DNA of 64,000 bases from Chionis minor. Lineage: Eukaryota > Chordata > Aves > Charadriiformes > Chionididae. Made by a program: the position numbers and the translations under genes. The DNA is taken from assembly GCA_013398295.1 (NCBI GenBank), contig VZSF01008848.1:62001-126000 (forward strand), written 5' to 3'. Shown here one piece after another: positions 48,723 through 60,900 of this stretch (position 1 is the first letter of the stretch; every line of letters starts with the position of its first letter). The notes beneath the pieces were generated by a model that did no database searches, was not told the origin of the DNA, and was given only the letters and a program-made list of their open reading frames with translations.

Positions 48723-51700
48723 ACAGCTCCTTTTTTGGAATAAAATCTGAACATAAACTCAACTCTTACTCTGAAGTTGAGAGTGGCAAAAAAAAAATCT
48801 CATTGATCACTGGATGGGATGGTTACAGGGCAGACAGAGTCTGCAGCATTTAGTGGGGCAAGTTTTCCATCCAGTGTGGCGTCTTTCTTTCAAATAATCT
48901 GCTCTTATTGTCGATAACAGACAGGACACAACGGGGTACAAGTCCTAGCAAGGGAGATTCATACCTGATTTTAAGGAAGCATTTCTGATGGTAGGACTGG
49001 TGACACACTGGCATAGATTTTCTGGGGCTGGGTGGGAATTCCTCATGCTTAAGGGTTTTAAGAACAGATTTGGCAAATATCAGTCAGGAATAACATAATT
49101 CTGTGAGATATTTGGGTCTTACCAGGCTTCTCTGCCTATTAGTGAGTTTTTCAGAAGTAAACCCAGTAAAAATCTCCTTTGTTCTGAACAACTAGGCAGG
49201 GGAGGACTAGGGCTTTCGGAGAGGAAGAGTATCCTCTAACCACCAGACAGCAAATCCCACCAGCCTCATGCCAGCTTCCAGCACCATCAGAGCTACCAGT
49301 ACTGTCGGAGCAGACACAGAAGCCAGACTGCCACAGTTTGTACAAAAGTCACAGGGATCAGCCCCTTGACCTGCCCGCACATGTCTGCAGTGCCACTGCT
49401 GGAGCTCTCACCGGCGTGAGCCGCGGCGATGGCCCTTGTGTTACCATTAATGTACATAAAAGCAATAAAAAGGCACCCTCAGTCTAGACAGTCCCTGCAC
49501 CCTCCTCCTCTGCTGACTCTGGACTTACTCTGAAGGGAAGAGATGCGTAAGGAACTTGTGGACGCCAATCTCAGTCCAAATGCATGTACGTACACACGTT
49601 CAAGGGAAATTTGCAGCTGGGATATTAGACTATCCCTGCCTCTAAGGCTGTCTAGTTGGTCCTCCAGGCAAGAAAACTACTGTGAGATTGCAGGTGGGGC
49701 ATGTTTTTATGGTACAGTGGGAAGGGACTCTGCATTGTGCACTTCTGCATTGAAATACAGACTATGTCCTGAGAATGCAAGTGTTGCCATCTTCTTGACA
49801 AAACAGCCACAGGAATATAAAAGTTGTTTAAAAACTAGATAGGCAATGGCTGATCAAAATGCTGTCCAGAGAAATGGCAGGTGTTTGTTCTCATGGGACC
49901 TCTTCATGTCACAACTCGTCTGAATATTAAAAGGGATCATTTGTGTGTGAAGGGGTAAAGAAGGGTCAGGGTCACATTGTTCTTTGCTCTTTTTGTTCTG
50001 TTAGAACAAAGCAAAGAGTCAAACTTGAATCCAGAGAGCGAGGGGCAGCCAAACTGCGTGCTTGGGAACCTGTTTGCATTTGTAACTAGCATAGTGTTAA
50101 TTAAACTGAAGTGAATTCACAGGCATACTTTCTGTGCTGGCTTGTTTTTCTATAAAACTCTGTTTCAGGGATAGCAGGGAAAGAGGAGCGACGTTCTTTT
50201 TGTGTGTGCATGTGGCAATTTGAGCACAGTTACTTAACACTCCAGCCTTCTCCACATGCAGGATGCAAATCACAAAAAGACAATTCACAGTCCAGAATAT
50301 TATCATAGTTCTCATAGTAACCATACTTTAGCTTTGCTTTTTGCACCAGAAATTGTACAAGGAGTAAAAGAGGAGAGTTACATTGTCAGTAAAACTTGGG
50401 GTTTAGCTGAATTAAAATGTTTCATTCCTATGGATAACAGCTCCAAATTTCATCTGGGGTTAAATTACATGTTATCTCATTAGTATTCAACATCATTGCT
50501 ACAGCCTTCAGTTGCAAGTCTGCCCCATAAAGTGTCTGTGTGAACACAGCATTGAACAGGCTTTGTGTTTCTTAATCAGTCTATATCAAGCTAGCTCAGT
50601 GACACACACACAGAACAGGCTTTCTGCCTGCTGCTCTGCGACCAGTCTGCTCGCAAGGCCAGGGGATATACACGGCACATTTGACTTCCATCTGTGAGAC
50701 ACACAAGCACATTTTAAAGTCATTCCCCAAAAGCAGAGATAAACCTGATAAGAAAGACCTATACTTACTGGAAAAAATCATGAAAGAAAAAGAAAAAGAA
50801 AGATGTTGCTCAAGTAGGGAGAAAGATGACATTTATCAGATGGCTAGCACAGCTACGTTTATAACACCATTCGTGTCTGGTTTGGCTGTGAGGAGGGTGT
50901 TATAGTGAGTCACGGGACTTACACTGCTCTGAAGTGTTCACAGCTGAAGTCAGGGCTCACACAGAAAGCTAGAAAAGTTGGTTCCAGAGCCACTGTCCTG
51001 CCCATCACTAAAGCAAGGCTCTATGGACCAGCTCAGTCACTCTGCAAGCCTGACTGCACCCTAAAGCCAGGAGGAGCTGGGTCATGGCGCAGGATCTGGC
51101 CTCTGGGAACAGACAAGGGCTTCTGCCTCCTGCTGAGTCTTCAAATCAGGCGAAGAAGGGAAGAGATGTTTCCATGCTTGACCAAGAAAGGAAATCCCCT
51201 GTGCCATCAAGGCAGGAACTCAGCCAAGGACAGGGACCAGAAGCACTGGCCGTTTCCATAGTAAGAACCTGGCCACGGGGAACAGCAGCGTGTCCCCACG
51301 CTGAAGGGCCTGAGGAATGGGTGGATGAGTGACCAGCTGTACCCTGTCATTCGCAGGCAGACTGTCAGCTGAAGCTTAGTACAAAATACAGAACAAAATC
51401 TGTCTGCAAAGCGTGACATGCTTGATCTGAAATGACATTTTGCTCAACCTCTTACAGACACATCTACGTACATGTAGTCTCTTGCTAAAGACACTGAGCC
51501 TTCAGACTTTGGTTCATGACATATATGGATGATTTATTAAAAGAAAGGATAGTGGCTGCCTTGAAGCCAAACCAACTTGTTGCCAATTGCATTGGGAGGG
51601 ATGTTGAATACAGTTATTTGTAATCACAGCTGTGGAAGCCTGACTCCCATAGCCAGTATGATTCCAAAAGGCTTTAAAGTGCTTTGGGCCATATTATTTG

Positions 51701-51850
51701 GTATGCTTTCACTTATTTACACTCCTTTAATTATGCCAGTAGTGGCTTAACCTACCACCTGAGGATTTTTTCTACATGAGGAAATCTGAGAGCTAAGATT
51801 TTCTTTGTGCTTTTCATTAGAGTTTTGAAGTTCTGTATTAAATGAAGCTT

Positions 51851-51873
51851 TGTGTGTGTGTGTGTGTGTGTGT
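51851..51873. repeat. (TG)11 dinucleotide microsatellite
   Basis: Eleven uninterrupted TG units. A likely polymorphic marker; no function is implied. Confidence 0.98.
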
Positions 51874-54800
51874 ATCACTTGTTGTTTTGATTTTTTGTTT
51901 CTGTCCAAGTGAGTGCAACTGAAATATTAAATTTTGCCTGATTAGAAGAGAAGGAGGAAGGAGAAATGTGATCTCATTAAACCACTTAATTTCTCCCTGA
52001 GAGCAACAGACCTTTCTTTCCTGGGATTTCAGAGCTTTCCTAAAATTTGCTGAAATCTTTGGCAAGTGCAGGATGTGCTTTGCTTTCATAATGAAATATA
52101 CAGCTAGGATCTTCAGAAGTTCAAAGCAGGCCCCCAGGAACTGCTAAAGATACTTCTATCAATCATGTGCGACTGCTGTCACTTTCTTTGCTTATCCATG
52201 ATGTGTCCTAAATTTGGCATTAAACTGATTTTCTTTTATACAGCCTATTTATAGAACTGAAAATACCTCTGTGGTGACAAGACCCCATGCTGAGGATTGT
52301 GGGGAAGTAAGTTAGTTGAATGGAGGATAGAAATGTGTCTTACTCCTAAGGGTTGGGTTTTCAGGGTTTGGGGATTTTTTGCTTTTTGTATGAGTTTCAG
52401 ATGCAAACTGGTTGAGTTCCTATGGTGGTAAACACTGTTGGATTCAGGAGGAACAGATCTAAGAATCTACCTCTAAGTTTTGAATCTTGGTCCTTTTAGG
52501 AACAGGAGATACAAGTGGTATGATGAGAGACAGTGCGATGTGCGTGGGCCTGGGGTTCAGAGAAATTTCCAGTAATCTGTCTGTGCTCACTGCTACGTCT
52601 CTTGATAAAATCCAGGGGCTGAGCCCTCCCAGCCTGCGAGCTTAGCCTTGTTGCCCTGCTTGTCTAACTGAGAGGTGCTGATAACTGTGACAAGTGTCAT
52701 TTTCAGATTGTTTATGAACAACTGTATCGAGAGACTAAGGAAATCAATGAACCATCACCACGGCTCACTGTGGCTAACTCATGATTTATGACTTCTTCAA
52801 TGAATCAGGCACTTCTGGAAGCCAGTTTTGCTAGGCACCGTACAAAAACATTTAGTTTAGTCATCCTGCATCTGCAGAATGCATCTGGTGACAGAGTTCA
52901 TCTATGCCTTACCACCTATTGTCATTGAGATTCACCAATCCATTCCCAAAACAGGTGAACACGTTTGGGGAGGGAAGCAGAACCAATAGAGCAAACCCTT
53001 GTGATCTGTCACCTTACGGTATTTTTCCATTAATTAACTTTGCATAATGAATAGACAAGGGATTTCTCCAGAAGCAGTCTTTCAGTGAGAAACTCTGTTC
53101 CCAGGTAGCCAATAGGCGTAAAAACCTAATGTTCAATGAAATAATTTAATTTATTAAATCACTGGCATTTTGTAGATCCAGCTAGCTTTGCCAGGCTCCC
53201 AGTATAGGCAGTTGAAAAGGGGAAGGGAAGAGAGAGGGACAGAGGAAGAAAATCAGGGAGATGGTGTTTTCAAAGAGGAGTTACTGGAATTATTCTGATT
53301 TGCCCTTATATTTTCTCATTGACTCGGCATGGAGTTAGGGGTGGGTAACCAGGTGGCTTAGTTAATGAGGTGTCTACATTTGGGTGATGTGAATACCCAT
53401 GGATTTACCAAGAGAAATATATGAAAAACTATATGCTGTGCCAGCCGCTATGGAAAGTTCCTATTAACTCTAGAGAGAATCTCTGTTGTAGCCGAGATTT
53501 GTTTTTCCCTGATGTAGCTTAACATTGAGATAAGAAAAAGAGGCAGCGGGGACGCAGTAAAACACAAATTAAACCAGTTTGCAATCTCTCTTGTGCACCC
53601 TTGACAAAACAGGTGCAGATTCATGATCTTGCATCTCCCATCTACACCAAATACATCCCCTAGCCTAGAAAAGAGGCAGTCTGGCAACAGGACTTCAAAC
53701 AATATTCCTTCCATTTTAGTGAAGCTGACCATTGACTTGGAACGTGAAAGGTTCATTTAGAAGAAACAAGGAAAACCAAAGTATCCTGTGACAGCTGTTT
53801 CCGAGAATCTTCTTTCTGAAAGAGACAGGAAAGATGGTTTCGAAATCACCTCCACCACAGCCTTCCCATCGGAAGGCCCAGTGCTGACAGGATGTTGGGG
53901 CCTCTAATGACACCATTTGGTCCCTGATTATTTGTAGGTTGGGGCTTAGTGGGTGGCATCAGAGGTCTCTGTGAACTTTTTCATCTTGCTGTTGCTTTTG
54001 GATGTTTTCTTTTTTTTTTCTTTTTTTTTCTTTTTTTTTCTCTCCTGCTCCCTGGAGTGGCCAGGAAAGGGTGGTGGTGGGAGGACACAGCATTCACAGC
54101 TAGCCTGAGACACTGGCCAGTTTATTTACTTAAACAACAAACATCCAGCATGCCAAGAGAGCAGTGACAGAGGGCAGTTCCTGAATGGGATGAGACAGTA
54201 TGTCTTCTAAAGCGCCCACCCACGTTGCCTGAAAGGTTTTAGCTGTGCTGACTCCTTCTGAGGAAATGACAGCTTGTGTGTTCAGAAACGTCACAGGCTA
54301 CTCAGCAATGTGTGCGATGTGAGGATCTCACAAGCTGTTTGCAAATGGCCAGAGGCAAAACTCTGCTTATTTTCCCTTTATTTCCTTCACCCCTCTGTGT
54401 CCCCCTCCCCTGGCCCCCTTTTGGGGGCTGTCATTCTTCTCACCATCCTGTGTGCAGCTGGCATTAAACAGCAGAGCTCATTCTCCATCAGATGGAGGGA
54501 GAAGGGGGTTATATAAACAAACAGAACAACAAGAACATTTCTAGGAGCAACATCAAACCTGACCTTTTGTTTTATGGCAAAAAGTAACAAAGATGTTCTT
54601 GGGAAAACAGCTTAGCTGAGAGGGGAATAAACACAAACCCTTGAACTGTTGTGCCTGTGTGGAGCTGACCAAGCAGTGCTTTGCTTTCTTACCAGGTCTC
54701 TGAACTCTGCTGGACTATAAAAATGTACATTGTCGTTGTCATTCTGTGAAGGCTGGTAACCTCAGAACTCAGCTGAAATGAAGGAAAACAAACCTTTTGC

Positions 54801-56805
54801 TATCTGTTGTTTTTCTAGCAAGCCTTGAGCTGGATTTCTGCTGACAGCTCCTCAGCATGGCAATGTGTGACACCAGCGCTCTGTGATCTCTGCTGCTCGC
54901 CTGCTGCTTTTCCAGATTGAAGCGAAGGTGTTGACTTTGACCTACAAAGCCCTAGGCTTTGGGCTTTCCTACTTGATTTTTTTTCCCCTTCTGCCAGTTG
55001 TGACCGGCAGAGGTGCCCCAGATGCTGTATTTATGAGAGAGCCCTGACAGTGGTTTCTCATTACGGATGCCTGGTGGATAGCATGAGCTCCGTCATTCCC
55101 ACTCCAAAATAATCTCCTGAACCTTGAGCATACAAAAACTTGTGAAAGAGCAAGCCATTTCCTCTGTGTCCTGTCACAAGTCTGATGAACCTTTGAAAGA
55201 GGACTATGGAATCAAGAAAGTTGGTCCTGGGTCTTCTAAATACCAACTCAGCAGCTGTGTTAGAGGGGTTTTTAACCACTTGGGTACTGGTAATGAAATA
55301 CTAACTGCAGTCCAGTTTCAACAGCATTTGGGAGACTCATTTCCTCACTCACAGGGAATGAAATTAAATTCATCTAAGTTCAGGTGCCTAAAATTTAGAC
55401 ATCAAAATTTATTATCTAATTAATGAGTACTTGTCATTTAAGAGTGCTGCATTTAGACATTAGTTGTGGTGAACTATTAGACAGGGCTTCATCAGCAGAC
55501 AATAGGGAGGAATTTTTGTGACCTGTCTAGACACTTGCCATGGGTTTAGAGGAGCCATGCCCAAGAACTTCCCTTTTCTCTTCACCGGTTAAAGAAAGTG
55601 TAAGTGAATATTCATACACATTTTGAAACTCAGTTATCTAAATAAACAGATAAATCTGAAGCAGTGGATCACATAAACATGATCTTTTTTTTTATTATTC
55701 CCTGCTAAGTAAAATACCTTTCTGTGGTGCATATTCTTTTTCAAAATGCTTATGACTACTTGTTAACACCATGGTTGTTCCATCCTCAACTCTTAAGGTC
55801 AGATCAACAGCAGCGGTTAGCTGTCTTATGCCCACAGGGCACAGGCTTTCTGGATCTGCACTTTACTACCCTAAGAACAGCCTAGTAATCCACTCTTGCC
55901 TGGTCGGACTAGGCATTATACAAAACCATGTACAGACAGTGGCTTCTCTTCCTTGTTCTTGTGAGAAGTAGACAAACTAAAGCTCATTCTCAAAGTGCAG
56001 ATTCTTGGGCTGTTTTGAAATCTTCCAGAAAAGAATCAGCCCCATGGTTTTAGGGTACCAGTGAAAGCAAGTTCTGAAAGTGGCATCAGAGCACAGCTCT
56101 CCAGCCTTGTTTGAGAAGGGCACTTCTCTCCTTGCTTTTCCCACAAAACACCGCAGCAAACTAATACCTGGTACATCTGCAGCAAGTTTCACAGTTTAAC
56201 AAGGGTATCCTAAACTATAGAGAATAATGTATTTTGGGGGAGGGAAGGCCAGATTTCTGTGCATGTAGGTGCACCTGCTGTTGTGCACCTATTTCTTTAC
56301 ATGTGAGAACCACAACTTTAAATGGAATAAATTGAACTATTTGTTTGAACGGAAAAGCTAAGCTCCAGAGCTAGGGACAGACAGAGTTGATTCTCTGCAC
56401 CTGCCTGTATGAAATCATACAGACATACTTATCTCTTCATAGATATTGCTGTCTGTCTGACAGCTCCACTGTTTCACTGTATCAAGCAGAAGGAGATGAA
56501 TCCATATGAATCCACTCCAGATGCTGTGAGGACTCCCGTCTCCACAGAGCGCCGTGGCTTAAAGAAGACACAGCTACTACTCTGACACCTGTATGGACAA
56601 GCCCATTATAAATTTAAAAGGTATACAAATGCCTACATAAACACCCAGAGTAACCACCCATTCACAGAAGTGTACTGGCTGAATGAAAATGATCGAAAGG
56701 CAGCGCTCTGTTTCTTGCATCTGGCTTTTCCAGAAAAGGTTTCGAAATAAACAGCATCCTTACATTCCATGTGGACCATAAAGATAGTTTGACTTTTTTG
56801 TCAAA
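51874..56805. other. Gene-free stretch
   Basis: Holds the T9C repeat at 54005-54042; otherwise unique AT-leaning sequence with short chance open frames only. Confidence 0.65.
54005..54042. repeat. T9C decamer repeat, pyrimidine tract
   Basis: Three exact units of nine T followed by C (54011-54040), with a partial T-rich unit before them and a TCTCC extension after. The strand is pure pyrimidine across the repeat. Confidence 0.95.
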
Positions 56806-57705
56806 ACTGAGATTTATCAGACTGTCCACCAGGACCCCCAGATCCTTTTCTGCCAGGCAGCTTTCCAGCCACTCCTCCCCAAGCCTGTAGTTTTGCCTGG
56901 GGTTATTGTGACCCAAGTGCAGGACCCAGCACTTGGCCTTGTTAAACCTCATACAATTGGCTTCAGCCCATCAATCCAGCCTGTCCAGATCTCTCTGCAG
57001 AGCCTTCCTACCCCCACTCCAGCTTCATTTTGGTGTCATCTGCAAACTTACTGAGGGTGCACTCAATCCCCTCATCCAGATCATCAATAAAGGTATTAAA
57101 CAAGACTGGCCCCAAAACTGAGCCTTGAGGCACACCGCTTGAGACCTGACGCCAACTGGATTTAGCGCGATTCACCACAACTCTCTGGGCTTGGCCATCC
57201 AGCCAGTTTTTAACCCAGAGAAGAGTCCACCTGTCAATGCCATGGGCTGCCAGCTTCTCTAGCAGAATGCCGTGGGAGACTGTGTCAAAAGCCTTACTGA
57301 AGTCCAAGTAGACAACATCCACAGCCTTTCCTTCATCCACCAGCTGGGTCACCTGGTCATAAAAGGAGACCAGGTTGATCAGGCAGGACTTGCCTTTCAT
57401 GAATCCACACTGGCTCAGCCTGATCCCCTGGTTGTCCTTCACATGCCATGTGAATGCACTCAGGATGAATTGTTCCATGATTTTTCCTGGCACCGAGGTC
57501 AGGCTGACAGGTCTGTAGTTGCCTGGATCCTCCTTCTGGTCCTTCATGTAGATTGGTGTCACATTGGCAAGCCTCCAGTCACCTGGGACCTCCCCCATTG
57601 ACCAGGACCGCTGATAAATGATGGAGAGTGGCTTGTCAATCTCCTCCGTCGGGTCCCTTAGCACTCTTGGGTGGATCTCATCTGGCCCCATATCCAGTTG
57701 GCGGC
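56806..57705 (-). mobile_element. CR1 LINE fragment (ORF2 reverse-transcriptase region)
   Basis: Read on the minus strand, this stretch encodes the reverse-transcriptase part of a CR1 non-LTR retrotransposon, the main LINE of birds. Homology begins at a [15 protein letters not shown] stretch, runs through the palm motifs and continues to a [20 protein letters not shown] stretch, then stops abruptly near 56806. The endonuclease, the C-terminal part of ORF2 and the 3' terminus with its short repeats are all missing. New CR1 copies are normally truncated at the 5' end but keep the 3' end. This piece lacks the 3' end too, so it probably lost it by later deletion or rearrangement. The boundaries are judged from where recognisable homology ends. 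Confidence 0.93.
57008..57705 (-). pseudogene. CR1 reverse transcriptase, longest open part of a broken ORF2
   Basis: This is the longest open frame in the window; the frame is open from 57733 (241 codons), and CR1 homology starts near 57705. Numbered from the ATG at 57733, the reverse-transcriptase blocks appear in order: RPVSLTS at residues 74-80, DFSKAFD (motif A, catalytic Asp) at 144-150, [11 protein letters not shown] (motif B) at 199-209, and FADD (motif C, catalytic Asp pair) at 230-233. In a live element the enzyme copies CR1 RNA at a nicked genomic target. Just after FADD the frame shifts by one within a G-run and a few expected residues are missing. The continuation, picked up at 56952, also carries a TGA in the stretch between. 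The copy is therefore dead even though its catalytic motifs survive. The ATG is not a natural start, since CR1 ORF2 begins far upstream. Confidence 0.9.
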
Positions 57706-57904
57706 ATGTAACCCTGCATCCCTCCCTGCACACACTGTACAGCCCTATGTATTGAGAGATGAAATCTCTACCATATAGACCATTTTGAGTCCTGTGCTGC
57801 TGCTCCAGTTTGTGTTTCTTCAGTTGCTATCTGCTGTGCATGAATGCTGATATTTAGCTTCACACAGCATCACTGAAGCACTGAACTATTCTAAACGCTC
57901 TCTT

Positions 57905-57922
57905 AAAAAAAAAAAAAAAAAC
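57905..57922. repeat. Poly-A run
   Basis: An uninterrupted A homopolymer of about 17-18 bases, about 200 bp beyond the 5' edge of the CR1 reverse-transcriptase fragment. No retrotransposed body is recognised before it. Confidence 0.85.
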
Positions 57923-60900
57923 GGGCATTTATAAACATTGTTACTTCGCTTTGGGTCCTGAACATTACACCATGTAGACGGTTGGATGCTTGAACTACAG
58001 TAAATATGTGCTTCTATGTTTCATTAATAAACCATAGCATAATAATTTCCTGGTATAATTGTAATTGGAGCATCAGACTGTCCCTGGGGAAGGGAGGACA
58101 GGCTAGTCCAGATTTTTAAACAGACATTTCTACTGCACACTACCTTGTATTATCTAACAACTAATGACTGAATCTGAAAAATTGCCTTGAGGCATACATT
58201 TTAACTGGTAAATTTTGTCCATTTCTAAGTGGTCATATGAGAAGCAGTAGGAATCCTGTTTGTTCAAAATTCTCAGGTGTATAACAAACCTCTAAGTTAG
58301 TACCACCAGTGGCACACATTTCAGTTGTGCCAAGAGTATGAAACCTTTATCAACACCCGTCCTGAAGGAGGAAGGAAGGGGATGGCTAACTGACACTTTA
58401 AATCAGTTTGAATTTCAATAAACTATTGCCTTCTGCCCACACCAGCCAGGAATGACAGAGCTTTACGGAAAATACATTTTGGGAACAAAGGTTGTCTCCA
58501 AAATACTTCTGCATGCTCCTTGGTGCAGCTCTACCAGGGGACTTCTGTAGACAATGTTTTGACTGCTGTGCTTCTCTAAATTTGTGAGATATCATGCAGC
58601 ACAAAGTATCTAAACCAGATGACTTGTTTTGGAGCTAGAGTGGAAAATCTGACTGAAAAACAGTAGAGTAGATACAGACATAGATGATGAACAGCTCTTC
58701 CATGGAGTAAGAATAACTTTAATTCCTTAATCCTAAAGTATTTAGAACAAAATGAGGCAACATCGTATTAATACACAAACTACCACTTAAGGATATGAAT
58801 ATATGATTGTAAAAATGACCTGTCAGTTCTCATTCTGAAGATTTTAATGTCTGCTGAAATCTATGTGGAATGCAGGTAAATTCCAATTGTCCAAGTAGCT
58901 CTGGGACCATCCAAGAGTCATGATTTCAAATAAATTCAAATACCCCATGAGTTTTAGACGTTTTTGAACTGAAGGGTATATCTGACATCTGGGTAATCTG
59001 AAATTTGGTTACACTAACTCTGCACCATCTGAGATTACCACAGTGCTGTATTACCAACATCTCTATTATGGATTTACAGTACTATCAAATTCAGGCTCTT
59101 GTGATCAGAGATACAGTCCATCCAGCCTGGTTACATGCCAGAAGAGAGAGCAGCTGGTTTTTGCTAAAAGGCTTGCCACACATATTGATTTTACCATTCT
59201 GGATTGCAAGTTTTTGGCAGTGACTGGTTATCATTAGCTTCACTAAAATTCCCGGAGCAATTACTACACATATGAAAATTCTCTAACTGGGAGATGAGAG
59301 TAATGTAAGTGATACAAGAATTCTTCCAAGGAATTATATTGCCTGAGTTACATAGAAGGTCAAAATAAATGATAATGACAGTCTTCCGTGGCCTTAGAAC
59401 CTATTAAATCTAAATAAATCTAGAAACCTATGCAGCTAGAGAGAGGAGATGAACCATGTTTTCTGTGAGGTTATTTTTTGTAACAAGTAAGCTGGAATTC
59501 CCTTTGAACTCGTCAAGTTGGTATAGCCACACAGAGAAAAGCAAGAATCCTTTTAGACATCCTAAATCAAAATTCAAGATGTTTGCTTTGGCAATTTGAA
59601 GTGATGATCTGTTTAGAAATTTATCCAGCTTTATTTTATGAGAGAGAATAATGTCTCAATGAAACGCTGCATTTTGTGCTTAAACAAAATGCTTTGTCCA
59701 TTCTCTTTAACTATGCTTTTCCAGCTTCCTTGTTCGCCTGTGACTGAAAACCCAGCTGATCCTACAGGTGGACTATAGGAATGTGAAGATTTTTAGCGAA
59801 ATCTGAAATTTGTTCTCAGGAACACATCCTGCCAGAAGACAGCAGTAGCAATGAATGCATGCACAGCTGCATGCTGATGAACCTCTACTTGCACCCTCAG
59901 CAAGAGACACAGGAAGTTGTGGTCCCCAATCCATTACACATGCCCTTTCAATTTGAGAATGCAAGGCAACAGATGAGCTTAGGCTGTATGAAATGGAAAT
60001 ACATTTCATCTCCACTGTATTTCTACTTTACTGATCCTCAGATAGAGGGATCGAGACTCTAAGTATTTGTACTTTTTTTCTTTTCTGTTGAAACAAACAC
60101 AAGAGCTTCAACTTCTACCTAAATCTTGGGTTATATTTTTTTATTTCATCATGGTGTTTATTAGATAAATAATTAATACTGACATTAATCATCATATGGG
60201 ACTGCAAACCACTTGTCTGCTTCAGGAAGCTCAGATAGTCCTCTTTTAATTTACCACCCTACTTCAAAACCATTTACAGCTTTAATAAGTGGGATTCCTG
60301 TCTACATCCCAATGAAACAAACAAACAAAGATATAGGCAATGTCTCCCCACCGAAGCTGTTTTAAGAATTGATCTCTTCTATGTCCTGTCTGATAGACAC
60401 AATAATGGAAGTCTGTGAAAAACATGACAAAATTGCATACAGATAGACAGACCTACAACAGAGCACGTTGAACAGCTGCTAAACCTATAGAAGTCACACT
60501 GTTTCCTGCACTGATTGTTCGAGGATCTGGGCTTATTGAAGCCAGGGTGATTTGGAACAGCTTAGAGAGGAACTATTGACTGAAGAGCCTTTTTGTATGG
60601 AAAACCATTGTTCGGTAAAATTTTATGACTTCACAGCTCTTTAACAAGAGGAATTTTAACAAGGAAAGTTTCCTTCGAGGTTTCTTTATGAAGTGGGTGA
60701 GCTGAGTTCCCCATTTCTCCACAGATTAAGCTCTGTTCTAAGAAGCTTTCTCATCTTTCACCTACTGGAGAAAAACAAAAGGTATGGCCTGGGTTTAGCA
60801 GTGCAAGACCCTCATCATGAATGAATCCCACCCACCTAAAAAGAAGAAGAATAATTTCCAGCATAATTATTATTAAAGTTGTGATGGTTTTCAGAGGACC

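Larger units (their letters stand above)
43080..51850. other. Gene-free stretch
   Basis: Includes the 21-bp duplication (43951-43992) and the nested repeats near 48.7 kb. Two adjacent minus-strand open frames (44028-44333 and 44293-44589) are unrecognised. The rest shows nothing identifiable. Confidence 0.6.

Noticed and set aside
51838..52089. Open frame with alternating His-Thr residues
   Set aside because: The repeat residues come from the TG microsatellite at 51851-51873.
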